Below, piece by piece: positions 17,339-26,265 of a stretch of 64,000 nt of DNA. A model generated the notes under the pieces. The model was given only the letters and a program-made list of their open reading frames with translations, did not search any database and had not been told where the DNA came from. Each line of letters begins with the position of its first letter. Position 1 is the first letter of the stretch. Position numbers and translations under genes: made by a program. The stretch covers positions 248,001 through 312,000 of the forward strand of contig NZ_CP017114.1 in NCBI RefSeq assembly GCF_001720485.1. Direction: 5' to 3'. The stretch comes from Cobetia marina. Its GTDB lineage: Bacteria > Pseudomonadota > Gammaproteobacteria > Pseudomonadales > Halomonadaceae.

Positions 17339-17406
17339 AATGGGAGGAACAAGGGCCGGGCGCTGGCCTCGTCGATATCCTCGCACAGGAATGTCACGCA
17401 TACGAA

Positions 17407-17435
17407 AAAGGCCTGATGCAGGGCATCAGGCCTTT
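17407..17435 (-). terminator. Terminator of the initiator tRNA operon
   Basis: A perfect 13-bp stem (AAAGGCCTGATGC) with a 3-base loop. On the minus strand it ends in CCTTTTTCG, directly after the last tRNA gene. Confidence 0.9.
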
Positions 17436-17443
17436 CGAATTCT

Positions 17444-17520
<77 letters not shown>

Positions 17521-17563
17521 ACACTGGGTACTGCCTTTGCTCCAACTCTGACGCATCAGAGGT

Positions 17564-17640
<77 letters not shown>

Positions 17641-17682
17641 ACATCACGTTGTTTCCCAAGTGCCGAAACTGCTGGCGCTTGC

Positions 17683-17759
<77 letters not shown>

Positions 17760-17773
17760 TCAACGTGGGGCGT

Positions 17774-17801
17774 AGTATAAGGATATACAGTGCTGAGTCA
17801 A
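17774..17801 (-). promoter_or_regulatory. Promoter of the initiator tRNA operon
   Basis: On the minus strand TTGACT (17801-17796) and TATACT (17779-17774) are separated by 16 bp. The GC-rich stretch after the -10 (ACGCCCC) looks like a stringent-response discriminator. Confidence 0.8.
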
Positions 17802-17874
17802 CCGTTATCCCGTAATCAGCCGGAAGACTTTCCTGAGGCGGCCAGGCGATGGGGGGGGAGCGAGGGTGATGGAA

Positions 17875-17888
17875 TTGACCTCAATCAA
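17875..17888 (+). promoter_or_regulatory. FNR/Anr-type box upstream of phaB
   Basis: TTGAC-CTCA-ATCAA matches the FNR/Anr consensus TTGAT-N4-ATCAA at nine of ten defined positions. A possible -10 (TACTTT, 17907-17912) would put the box near -40, the position for class II activation. Confidence 0.5.
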
Positions 17889-18129
17889 TGTGAGAGATCT
17901 GCTACATACTTTCCGTGGGAATCCTGTCCATACTGAGAGTGACACGCCTCGCGCAGGGCGGTGACAGTCTTCACCGAGCGCACGGTTGTCGCCATGCTGT
18001 CAGAGACGCCTGTCAGTGTTTGTCGTTACCGGAAGATCGCCAGCCAGTCGATGAGCGATCAACGGCGAAATGCCATGCTGTGCTCCCTTGCGGGCACAGG
18101 ACGTTCCAGGAACAGGGAGAGACAATAAC

Positions 18130-18876
18130 ATGACGCAAACAGCACCCGTTGCATGGGTCACCGGTGGCACCGGTGGCATCGGTTCCGCCATCTGTCGTGA
18201 GCTGGCGAGCCAGGGGTACCAGGTGATTGCCGGTTACAGGAACAAGGAAAAGGCAGAAGGCTGGTTGCAGGAACAGCGTGCTGCCGGGTTCGAGAACATC
18301 GCGCTTTCCGGTATCGAACTGGACAACTTCGAAGCCTGTCAGGCAGGCGTCAATGAAATTCGCGAGCGCTTCGGGCCGGTGGCCGTGCTCGTCAACTGCG
18401 CAGGGATCACGCGTGATACCTCCATGCGCAAGATGAGCTACGAGCAGTGGCGCGAAGTCATCAACTGCAACCTCGATAGCGTCTTCAATACCTGCCGTGC
18501 CGTCATCAATGACATGCTGGAGCACAAGTACGGCCGCATCGTGAACATTTCCTCCATCAACGGCCGCAAGGGCCAGTTCGGTCAGGTGAACTACTCGGCC
18601 GCCAAGGCGGGCATGCATGGTCTGACCATGGCGCTGGCACAGGAAACCGCGACCAAGGGCATCACCGTCAATACTCTGTCGCCGGGCTATATCGCCACCG
18701 ACATGATCATGAAGATTCCGGAAGAGATTCGTGAATCCATCCGCGAGACGATTCCGGTCAAGCGTTATGGTCAGCCGGACGAGATCGCTCGCGCGGTGGC
18801 ATTCCTCGCGGACGAGAAATCCGGTTTCATCACCGGTGCCAATCTGGACATCAATGGTGGCCAGTTCATGGGCTGA
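18130..18876 (+). CDS. phaB: Acetoacetyl-CoA reductase PhaB
   Basis: 248 residues, a short-chain dehydrogenase. WVTGGTGGIGSAICREL is the NADPH-binding glycine motif near residue 9, and the catalytic Ser and Y-x-x-x-K lie in NISSINGRKGQFGQVNYSAAK. The segment LDSVFNTCRAVINDML and the overall length fit PhaB, which reduces acetoacetyl-CoA to (R)-3-hydroxybutyryl-CoA for polyhydroxybutyrate storage. ATG 18130 is preceded by GGGAGAG. phaA and phaC are not adjacent. The FNR-type box upstream suggests higher expression at low oxygen, which is inference. Confidence 0.92.
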   Translation: MTQTAPVAWVTGGTGGIGSAICRELASQGYQVIAGYRNKEKAEGWLQEQRAAGFENIALSGIELDNFEACQAGVNEIRERFGPVAVLVNCAGITRDTSMRKMSYEQWREVINCNLDSVFNTCRAVINDMLEHKYGRIVNISSINGRKGQFGQVNYSAAKAGMHGLTMALAQETATKGITVNTLSPGYIATDMIMKIPEEIRESIRETIPVKRYGQPDEIARAVAFLADEKSGFITGANLDINGGQFMG

Positions 18877-19043
18877 TGTCCGTTCGTGCTCATGCGCCCC
18901 GGCGTCTCGCGACGTACCCGCAGGGTGGCAGAACCCGGCAGGGCGGAAGAGGCCATCAAGCGTACAAGAGGCCGCAGAGCGCACTCACAGGAACCAGGAT
19001 CTGACAGGAGAGGGGCAAGCGCACTTTTCCTGTCGTGAACACC

Positions 19044-19079
19044 ACGAAGCCCCCGTCTCTCTCGAGACGGGGGCTTCGT
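19044..19079. terminator. Bidirectional terminator between phaB and the DUF349 gene
   Basis: A perfect 16-bp stem (ACGAAGCCCCCGTCTC) with a TCTC loop, placed 48 bases before the stop of the convergent minus-strand gene. Confidence 0.8.
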
Positions 19080-19126
19080 CGTCGTAGGGTGCCGGTCAGC
19101 TGACTGTCTATGCCGACCCGACGCCG

Positions 19127-21949
19127 TCAGTGGTTGAACAGGGCATCGAAGCGCGGCAACTCGGCCTGCCAGGCTTCCCAGTCCAGCGGACCATTGGCCA
19201 GCAGCGCATCCAGCACCTCGTCGAGTTCCTCATCACGCTCAAGGCGCTCGCCCAGTTGCTGATTGATGCGGGCCACCTGAACGGTCAGGCGCCGCGATTC
19301 GTCTTCCGCACCTAGCGGCGCCTCGAACAGGATCGCCAGATGGACACGCAGCTCCGCGAGGCGCTCATTGGCGGCGTTGGCGCTGACCGGCTCGGCACGG
19401 CGCATCTGGTTGCGCGCGGCATTGGCCTGGCGGCTGGCATCGTCGAACGCCGATGACTCGGGGAGTTCGACATCCTCGATATTGCCCTGGCGTGCACTGG
19501 CATCGGCGACGGCATGTTGCTCCAGCAGGTCGCGCCACTGCTGCCATTCCTGGCGCAGCTGCTGGGCATGGAGTTCATCCAGGCGCTGTTCGCGACGCTT
19601 GAGAATGCCATTCCAGCGCCGACGCATGCCGTCACCGCGCTTGCCACGCGGCAGGGCACCCAGCGCGTCGGCTTCCTTGAGGGCGTCGTCCAGCTGGGCG
19701 GCGTCTTCCAGGGTCGTCGGTTCCCAGCTATCGAGGCGCTCGATCAGAGCCTGCCATTGTTCGAGGCGGACCTGCTCGCGCGTGTCACGCGCTTCACGGT
19801 CCTGATCACGTGCGGCGAAGATGCGGTCGCAGGCGGCGCGGAAGGCAGACCACAGGCGTTGCTCCTCGCCCTTGGGGGCACGGCCCAGTTCCCGCCAGCG
19901 AGTCTGCAGTGCCTTGGCCTGCTCGGCGCGCGCACGTGCCGGAGCGTCTTCATCGGCCAGCGCTTCGGCGGCGTCCACCAATGCCTGCTTGGCCGCGGCG
20001 ATCTCGCCGGCGCGCTGGTCGATCAAGCCTTGCAGCGCGGTCAGCGCTTCACCGAAGCGATGCGACAGCTGGCGGCCCGGGCCTGCCGGTACCGGAGTGT
20101 GACGGCGCCACTCTTCGCGTGCGCGGTCGCGGATCTGGCGCAGGGCGTCCGGGTCCGCATCGCCCATGGCGTGTCCATTGAGCGATTCCAGCTGCTCACA
20201 GAGCGCCTCACGCATGGCAAGGTTGTGCTCGCGTGCCTGCTTGCGCGCTTCGCGGTAATCCTGCAGCTGTTGCTTGATGCTGTCCGAGGCGCTGCGGAAG
20301 GACTGGCTGGACTCACGGCTGGCAGCGGCATCGCCCAGGCTGCGCCACTGCTGAATCAGTTGCTGATGCTGGCGGTCGCGCTGCTCATCACTGAGGTCCT
20401 CGCGCTCGGCCAATGTGGTGATGGCTTCCAGCAGCTGTTCACGCTTGGGAGCGGCGACGAAGTTCTGCCAGTCACGCAGCTCCGCGACGCGAGCGCCCAA
20501 TTGACGAAGGCGCGTCTGACGCTCGCTGTCGAGCTGGCCTTCGGTGCGGTCGCGCAGTGAACGATGCAGGCGACTGGCGGGCTTGAGCTTGCCGGCTTCC
20601 AGGTAGGTGTCCAGCTGATCCAGTTCGGCGCTGATGGCTTCCAGATTAAGCGTTCTGGGCTTGTCGCTGCTGTCCGTGGCGGGCTCATCGGTCGCGGCGG
20701 CCTCGTCGGCACTCTCTTCATCGGTCGTCGCCGGCGGTGCAGCTGCCTCCAGCGCCTGGCGCACGGCATGCAGCGTTCTGGTGAGCGGCAGCTCCGCTGG
20801 CCAGGCGATCTCGCGCTCGAGACGTGCCATCTGTTCCAGGTCATTGTCGACCAGCGCCGCGTCCATCTCGCCCTGGCACAGCTGATGGCGATACCAGGCA
20901 TCGAGCGGGTCCTGCAGCTGTTGCTGCAGGCGCTGATGACGTTCGAGCAGCTCGGCAGGGGCCGAGAACTGGTCGGTCAGCTCGCGCCAGCGTTCGCCTT
21001 GCAGACGACGCTGAGCCTGAAGGCTGGCGAAGTCGTGATCATTGACGCACTCGCGACTGAGGAGGTCCGCGCGCGCCTGGTGCAGGGCCGTGAGGATCTC
21101 TTCCAGGTGGGTGCTCAGGTTGGCGCTCAGGCGTTCATGCTCACGGATGGCCTGTTCACGGGCTTCGTGATCGCTGATGACCTTGTACGCCTGCAGACGC
21201 GCTTCCTCGAAACGCTGCTGGACGTCGTGGTCGGCGGCCGGCAGTCGCTCCCACTCTCGCAGCAGCGAGCGATAGCGTGATGGCACGCTGTCTTCCCAGG
21301 CCTGACGCGGCAGCTTCTCCATCTGACCCAGCAGGTTGTCACGGCTGGCATTGAGAGCGTCTGCCTGCTGGGCATCCGCGCGGCGCTGGGCGAGCGTGTC
21401 GCGGGCCTGACGCTGGACGTGACGATCGCGTCTGGCGCCGCGCACCAGCTGCTCCAGCCCGTCCTGACTGGTGATGCGAGCGGCGGCGGCATGGCGCACC
21501 GCCGCGATGCTGTTGTGGCAGGCCTGATGGATCAGGGCGGCTTCATCGGTGAGACGTTCCAGCGCGACCAGACGCAACTGTTGATTGTCCCCGCGCGCCG
21601 CGATGGCGGCCAGCAGCTCATTGTCATCGAGGCGTGCGACCAGCTGTTCGCGATCCAGCAGAGAGGGGGCATCCTGACCACCGCTCAGCAGCTCGACGAG
21701 TCGCTCGCGTACCAGCCCGTCGGCCCGGTCCAGCAGCGGCAGCAGTCGCTCCGGTGTCGCCATGCGTGCCAGAGCGGCATGACGCACCTCAAGCGCAGGG
21801 TCCTCGAGAATCAGAGACTCGAGTATCTGGCGCTGATCCGGCGTTTCAGGGTCCAGCTGGGCCGCGGCAGCGGAGCGAATGGTCGGGTTGGCATGCTGCC
21901 AGCGAGGGGCGAACAGGCGGCCAGTGAGGCGGGAAAGCAGTCCGGTCAT
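19127..21949 (-). CDS. Large DUF349-repeat protein
   Basis: 940 residues from ATG 21949 (the frame continues 18 codons further upstream). The first 170 residues look like HEAT-type helical repeats (ILESLILEDPALEVRHAALA; RERLVELLSGGQDAP). The remaining three quarters are helical, charged and rich in R, E, Q and W, with repeated W-R-x-L/W-x-x-L segments (QTRWRELGRAPKGEEQRLWS) characteristic of DUF349. The family has no established biochemical role. The length is large but normal for this gene in gammaproteobacteria. An acidic Thr/Asp/Glu linker occurs at about residue 410. Confidence 0.85.
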   Translation of the reverse strand: MTGLLSRLTGRLFAPRWQHANPTIRSAAAAQLDPETPDQRQILESLILEDPALEVRHAALARMATPERLLPLLDRADGLVRERLVELLSGGQDAPSLLDREQLVARLDDNELLAAIAARGDNQQLRLVALERLTDEAALIHQACHNSIAAVRHAAAARITSQDGLEQLVRGARRDRHVQRQARDTLAQRRADAQQADALNASRDNLLGQMEKLPRQAWEDSVPSRYRSLLREWERLPAADHDVQQRFEEARLQAYKVISDHEAREQAIREHERLSANLSTHLEEILTALHQARADLLSRECVNDHDFASLQAQRRLQGERWRELTDQFSAPAELLERHQRLQQQLQDPLDAWYRHQLCQGEMDAALVDNDLEQMARLEREIAWPAELPLTRTLHAVRQALEAAAPPATTDEESADEAAATDEPATDSSDKPRTLNLEAISAELDQLDTYLEAGKLKPASRLHRSLRDRTEGQLDSERQTRLRQLGARVAELRDWQNFVAAPKREQLLEAITTLAEREDLSDEQRDRQHQQLIQQWRSLGDAAASRESSQSFRSASDSIKQQLQDYREARKQAREHNLAMREALCEQLESLNGHAMGDADPDALRQIRDRAREEWRRHTPVPAGPGRQLSHRFGEALTALQGLIDQRAGEIAAAKQALVDAAEALADEDAPARARAEQAKALQTRWRELGRAPKGEEQRLWSAFRAACDRIFAARDQDREARDTREQVRLEQWQALIERLDSWEPTTLEDAAQLDDALKEADALGALPRGKRGDGMRRRWNGILKRREQRLDELHAQQLRQEWQQWRDLLEQHAVADASARQGNIEDVELPESSAFDDASRQANAARNQMRRAEPVSANAANERLAELRVHLAILFEAPLGAEDESRRLTVQVARINQQLGERLERDEELDEVLDALLANGPLDWEAWQAELPRFDALFNH

Positions 21950-22554
21950 GAGAGAGCGGTTATCCAGGCAAAAAAATAGAGGGGCGCAACAGCGGCCAGT
22001 CACTCGGACAGGACCAGGACACTCGGGTCTGTCGGTGAACCGGGGTGACGGCGCATGAATTTCGTCACCCCGCTATCTTATCAGTCACGAGGCCATGTTG
22101 TGTGGTCTCACGCGCCCATCGGTGCAGGGAAACCGGGGGAGAGTGTCTGCCGAGCGCCTTCGCGCGGGATGAGTCAGGTCATCACGAGATGACTCTTTCG
22201 TGCGTCGTGGCCTCGCGACACCTGACAGTGTGGACTGCTGGCCGTATCATCAGTTGCAGCGCCGTGTCAGCTCACATAGCTTTGTTCAGCAGAGCGATGG
22301 TTCATGAAAGGCCATTCCTCGCTCGGGTGATACGTCATCACGAAGCTCGCTTCCTGCGGAAGTCGCACTGCGTCGCGGGGAGATGGGGCGCCCGGCCTCG
22401 GCGTTTCACCGCATGAGTCGTCGGGCAGGTACCTGCCTGCCGGGCAGATGGCCTTCTGCTTCGGGATGCCATCCCAGGGATGTCACGAGCGTCACGAGCT
22501 TCTTTCACGAGTGTCGGAGGGTGTCACTTCCCTCACGCAACCCGGAGTCAGGTC
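21950..22554. other. 605-base divergent region upstream of minC
   Basis: Divergent region between the DUF349 gene and minC. A 10-bp inverted repeat (CGGGGTGACG) with a 12-base loop lies at 22041-22072. A 123-codon frame at 22045-22416 has no ribosome site or recognisable domain, and I do not call it. No clear promoter could be fixed. Confidence 0.5.
22041..22072. repeat. Inverted repeat upstream of the DUF349 gene
   Basis: CGGGGTGACG and its exact complement separated by 12 bases, about 90 bases before the DUF349 start and 480 before minC. It could be an operator or a leader hairpin. Confidence 0.6.
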
Positions 22555-23337
22555 ATGAGTCTCAGTACGGACAGGGCCTCCCAGGCCTTCACCTTCAAAG
22601 GCGGTATGCTGCCGATGACGGTCATGGAACTGGTCAGTGGAGACCCGGAGCAGATCCGTGCCCAACTGGTCAGCAAACTCAGCCAGTCCCCCGCCTTCTT
22701 TCAGCACACGCCGGTGGTGTTGAGCGTCGAGAAGCTCGACGAGCCGCACCTGGCGCTGGAGCGTATCTGCGCCGTGTGTCGCGGCCACAAGCTGTTGCCG
22801 GTGGCGGTGCGCGGTGGTGGCGACCCGGTGCGCCAGTCTGCCTGGGCATTGGGTCTCGGGTGGTTCCCGCCCCAGGAAAATCGCGGCCGGACGCTGGAGT
22901 CCGTGCCGCCGGTCACGACTGTCGAGCCTGAGGCGAAAGCGACTCCCGCCGACGAGCCAGAGGCGACTGTCGCGGACGAAAAAGCCGCGGTCGTTGAGGT
23001 GCCGGCCCATGCCAGCAAGGTTTACCGTGGTACCGTGCGCTCAGGGCAGCAGGTCAGCGCGCCAGAGGGTGATCTGGTGATCATCGGTGCCGTGAATGCC
23101 GGTGCCGAGATTCTGGCCGCCGGCAGCGTGCACATCTATGGCGCCCTGCGCGGCCGGGCGCTGGCCGGTATCCATGGCGATCGCAATGCCAGCATCTACT
23201 GCAAGGAACTGCATGCCGAGCTGCTTTCGGTAGCGGGAACCTACAAGCGGCTGGACGACATCGACAACCGTCTGCTGGGTGCCAGTGTCGAAGTCGTGCT
23301 CGAACACGACCAGCTTTGTATCGCACGCCTCGGTTGA
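22555..23337 (+). CDS. minC: Septum site-determining protein MinC
   Basis: 260 residues. The N-terminal FtsZ-inhibiting domain (about 10-110) contains FKGGMLPMTVMELVSGD. A Pro/Glu/Ala-rich linker follows (about 120-150), and then the C-terminal beta-helix that binds MinD and dimerises, with RSGQQVSAPEGDLVIIGAVN and the RGRALAGIHGDRNASIYCKE block. MinC blocks FtsZ ring formation away from mid-cell. The start at 22555 has GGAG upstream. It is the first gene of the minCDE operon, 83 bases before minD. Confidence 0.95.
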   Translation: MSLSTDRASQAFTFKGGMLPMTVMELVSGDPEQIRAQLVSKLSQSPAFFQHTPVVLSVEKLDEPHLALERICAVCRGHKLLPVAVRGGGDPVRQSAWALGLGWFPPQENRGRTLESVPPVTTVEPEAKATPADEPEATVADEKAAVVEVPAHASKVYRGTVRSGQQVSAPEGDLVIIGAVNAGAEILAAGSVHIYGALRGRALAGIHGDRNASIYCKELHAELLSVAGTYKRLDDIDNRLLGASVEVVLEHDQLCIARLG

Positions 23338-23420
23338 GTGATGCCGGCGTGCCTCGAACGATATCCAATATTTACCGGTGATCCCCGTTTCACGGGGGAC
23401 TCTCAGCAAGGAAGATACCT

Positions 23421-24239
23421 TTGGCCAAGATTATCGTAGTGACGTCAGGCAAGGGCGGAGTCGGCAAGACGACCAGCGCCGCCGCCATTGCCACCGGACT
23501 GGCTCTGCGCGGCAACAAGACCGTCGTGATCGATTTCGATGTGGGTCTGCGCAACCTGGATCTGATCATGGGTTGCGAGCGGCGCGTGGTCTACGACCTC
23601 GTCAACGTCATCCAGGGCGAGGCCAATCTCAAGCAGGCGCTGATCCGCGACAAGCGCATCGACAACCTGCATATCCTTCCGGCCTCCCAGACCCGTGACA
23701 AGGATGCGCTGACGCTGGAAGGCGTCGAGAAGGTGCTCGAAAGCCTGCGGGAAGAATTTGACTACGTCATCTGTGACTCCCCGGCCGGTATCGAGCGCGG
23801 TGCCCAGCTGGCGATGTACTTCGCGGATGAAGCGGTGGTGGTCACCAACCCGGAAGTCAGCTCGGTGCGCGATTCCGATCGCATCATCGGTCTGCTGTCT
23901 TCCAAGACACGCCGTGCCGAGAGCGGCGATTCTCCGGTGCGCGAACACCTGTTGATCACCCGCTACCATCCGGCGCGCGTGACCGGGGGTGACATGCTGA
24001 ATCTGACGGACATCCAGGAAATCCTGTCGATCCCGCTGATCGGCCTGATTCCCGAGTCGGAGGCCGTGCTGCGCGCCTCCAACCAGGGGGTGCCGGTGAC
24101 CCACGACCAGAAGAGCGATGCTGGTCAGGCCTATGTGGACTGCGTTTCCCGCCTGTTGGGCGAGGAAGTCCAGCTGCGCTTCCATGAAGTCGAGAAGCGC
24201 GGTCTGCTGGCCAGAATGTTTGGAGGGGGGCGCAAGTGA
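23421..24239 (+). CDS. minD: Septum site-determining ATPase MinD
   Basis: 272 residues from a TTG codon with AAGGA upstream. The deviant Walker A motif GKGGVGKTT begins at residue 10, with both signature lysines. The switch segments [12 protein letters not shown] and [11 protein letters not shown] are intact, and the C-terminal amphipathic helix ([16 protein letters not shown]) inserts into the inner membrane in the ATP form. MinD recruits MinC and oscillates with MinE. The last bases overlap minE (GTGA). Confidence 0.97.
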   Translation: MAKIIVVTSGKGGVGKTTSAAAIATGLALRGNKTVVIDFDVGLRNLDLIMGCERRVVYDLVNVIQGEANLKQALIRDKRIDNLHILPASQTRDKDALTLEGVEKVLESLREEFDYVICDSPAGIERGAQLAMYFADEAVVVTNPEVSSVRDSDRIIGLLSSKTRRAESGDSPVREHLLITRYHPARVTGGDMLNLTDIQEILSIPLIGLIPESEAVLRASNQGVPVTHDQKSDAGQAYVDCVSRLLGEEVQLRFHEVEKRGLLARMFGGGRK

Positions 24240-24496
24240 AATTACTGGATTTTCTGAAGCGAGAGCGCAAGAAGACGGCCAATGTCGCCAAGGAGCGGCT
24301 GCAGATCATCGTGGCTCACCAGCGCAGTCAGCGTGACCAGCCGGACTACATGCCGATGCTGGAGCGTGAGCTGCTGGAGGTGATTCGCAAGTACGTTCAG
24401 GTCGATCAGGATGCCATCAACATCTCGCTGGACCGCGAGGATGATTGTTCGGTGCTCGAGCTGAACGTCACTCTGCCGCGCCCCGGCGAGGCATGA
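24236..24496 (+). CDS. minE: Cell division topological specificity factor MinE
   Basis: 86 residues from a GTG that overlaps the minD stop by four bases. [20 protein letters not shown] is the membrane-binding and MinD-contact start, [10 protein letters not shown] is the strand/helix that activates MinD ATPase, and the C-terminal half forms the dimer ([20 protein letters not shown]). The length is normal. It drives the pole-to-pole oscillation of MinCD. Confidence 0.96.
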   Translation: MKLLDFLKRERKKTANVAKERLQIIVAHQRSQRDQPDYMPMLERELLEVIRKYVQVDQDAINISLDREDDCSVLELNVTLPRPGEA

Positions 24497-24532
24497 GCAG
24501 ACTCGACAACCGCTGATTCGTACGACTTTCCT

Positions 24533-24569
24533 GCCAGAACATCGCCCCCCTCGGGCGCGGTGTTCTGGC
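24533..24569 (+). terminator. Hairpin between minE and sbcB
   Basis: GCCAGAACA and TGTTCTGGC enclose a GC-rich interior with partial pairing. It lies 37 bases after minE and 37 before sbcB, so it probably ends the min operon. Confidence 0.65.
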
Positions 24570-24605
24570 ATGTGCATTTTCTGACCGTCCGCGTGGAGAT
24601 TTCCT

Positions 24606-26081
24606 GTGGCAGAGCCCACCTTCCTGTGGCACGACTACGAGACCTTCGGCGCCGACCCGCGCCGCGACCGTCCATCGCAGTTTGCCGCCATTCGTACTGA
24701 TGCGGAGCTCAACGAGATCGGTGAGCCGCTGACGCTCTTCTGCAAGCCCGCTGACGACTTCCTGCCTCATCCGATGGCATGCCTGATCACGGGGATCACG
24801 CCGCAGCAGGCCGAGCGTCGCGGCCTGCCGGAGGCCGAGTTCGCCGGGCGCATCAACGACGAGATGAGCGTGCCGGGCACCTGCTCGGTGGGCTACAACA
24901 GCCTGCGTTTCGATGATGAAGTCAGCCGTCACCTGTTCTATCGCAACTTCCTCGACCCCTACGGGCGTGAGTGGCAGAACGGCAATTCGCGCTGGGACCT
25001 GATCGATGTGGTGCGTGCCTTCCATGCGCTGCGCCCCGAGGGGATCGAGTGGCCCCGGCGCGAGGACGGAGCCCCCAGCTTCCGTCTGGAAGATTTGACG
25101 GCCGCCAATGGCATCGAGCATGCCGGCGCGCACGATGCCCTGGTCGATGTGCGGGCCACCATCGCCCTGGCGCGTCTGCTCAAGTCACGCAATGCCCGGC
25201 TGTTCGAGTATCTGCTCAAGCTGCGCAACAAGCGTCATGTCGCCAGCCTGCTGGACATCGGTGCGCGCAAGCCGATGCTGCACATCTCACGTCGCTATCC
25301 GGCCTCGCGAGCATGCGGTGCGCTGGTGGTGCCGCTGGCGGAGCACCCCTCCAATGCCAATGGCGTCATCGTCTATGACCTGTCGGTGGACCCGGCACCG
25401 CTGATGGATCTCACTCCCGAGGAGATTCGGGCGCGGGTGTTCGCCAGTGCGGATGACCTGGCGGAAGGTGAGGAGCGCATCCCCCTCAAGGTCATTCATC
25501 TCAACAAGAGTCCGGTGCTGATGCCGGCGACGGCGCTCAAGGATGTCTCCGGCCCTCACCAGGGGGAATACGGCGAGATCGTCGCGCGCCTCAAGCTCGA
25601 CCCTGCACGATGTCGTGAGCACTGGAAGTGGCTCAAGGACAATGCGGGGGTCGGAGTGAAGGTCGCCCAGGTGTTTGCCGAGACGCCGCCGGCCGGCCCG
25701 GCTGACCCGGACCTGATGCTCTATTCGGGAGGCTTCTTCTCGCCCGCGGACCGCAAGGAGATGGAGCGCGTGCGTGCCTCTCACCCCGAGGCGCTGGATG
25801 ACACGCCCTTCGCCTTCCAGGATGGGCGACTCGAGGAGATGCTGTTCCGCTACCGCGCACGCAGCTACGGCTACACGCTTGATTCAGCCGAGCGGGAGCG
25901 CTGGGAGCAGTGGCGCTGGGAGCGCATGAATGACGAGCAGGTCGCCAGCCTGACCGTGAAGGGCTTCGTCAGCGAGATCCAGCGTCTGGCCCAGAACGAG
26001 CAGGATTCGGCGCGCGTGCAGATTCTGGAAGAACTGGCGATGTATGTGGAAGGCATCATGCCGCCACAGGCCTTTGGCTGA
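24606..26081 (+). CDS. sbcB: Exodeoxyribonuclease I
   Basis: 491 residues from GTG 24606 (GGAG seven bases upstream). The DEDDh active site starts with WHDYETFGADPRRDRPSQFA (Asp10, Glu12), the ExoI-specific block. Exo II is CSVGYNSLRFDDEVSR, and Exo III with the general-base His is NGIEHAGAHDALVDVRAT. The SH3-like and helical C-terminal domains follow to residue 491, so the enzyme is full length (E. coli: 475). It degrades single-stranded DNA 3' to 5' in recombination and mismatch repair. A long perfect terminator follows. Confidence 0.96.
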   Translation: MAEPTFLWHDYETFGADPRRDRPSQFAAIRTDAELNEIGEPLTLFCKPADDFLPHPMACLITGITPQQAERRGLPEAEFAGRINDEMSVPGTCSVGYNSLRFDDEVSRHLFYRNFLDPYGREWQNGNSRWDLIDVVRAFHALRPEGIEWPRREDGAPSFRLEDLTAANGIEHAGAHDALVDVRATIALARLLKSRNARLFEYLLKLRNKRHVASLLDIGARKPMLHISRRYPASRACGALVVPLAEHPSNANGVIVYDLSVDPAPLMDLTPEEIRARVFASADDLAEGEERIPLKVIHLNKSPVLMPATALKDVSGPHQGEYGEIVARLKLDPARCREHWKWLKDNAGVGVKVAQVFAETPPAGPADPDLMLYSGGFFSPADRKEMERVRASHPEALDDTPFAFQDGRLEEMLFRYRARSYGYTLDSAERERWEQWRWERMNDEQVASLTVKGFVSEIQRLAQNEQDSARVQILEELAMYVEGIMPPQAFG

Positions 26082-26103
26082 TTCTCGAAATTCTCGCAGC
26101 CAC

Positions 26104-26143
26104 AACGACACGACCCCGGCGAATTCGCCGGGGTCGTGTCGTT
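26104..26143. terminator. 40-base perfect palindrome between sbcB and pitrilysin
   Basis: A 20-bp perfect self-complementary arm (AACGACACGACCCC onward) centred on GAATTC, between the convergent sbcB and pitrilysin genes. T-rich DNA follows on the plus side (GTTCATCTCT). Confidence 0.8.
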
Positions 26144-26265
26144 CATCTCTCGGAAAAAACTGACGCTCCACTCGTCTCTGATCTGCTCTTCACTTCACGG
26201 CTCCGTCCCTCACGGAAGCGTTCTGACTGACCCGCCTGGCCGTCGGGCATGTACGCGTGGCGCGA

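Larger units (their letters stand above)
17760..18129. other. Divergent region between tRNA-fMet operon and phaB
   Basis: Besides the tRNA promoter it contains a run of eight G (about 17851-17858) and the FNR-type box upstream of phaB. The phaB leader would be about 210 bases if transcription starts near 17920. No further gene was seen. Confidence 0.6.

Noticed and set aside
22045..22416. 123-codon frame upstream of minC
   Set aside because: No ribosome site or domain; starts inside an inverted repeat and looks non-coding.
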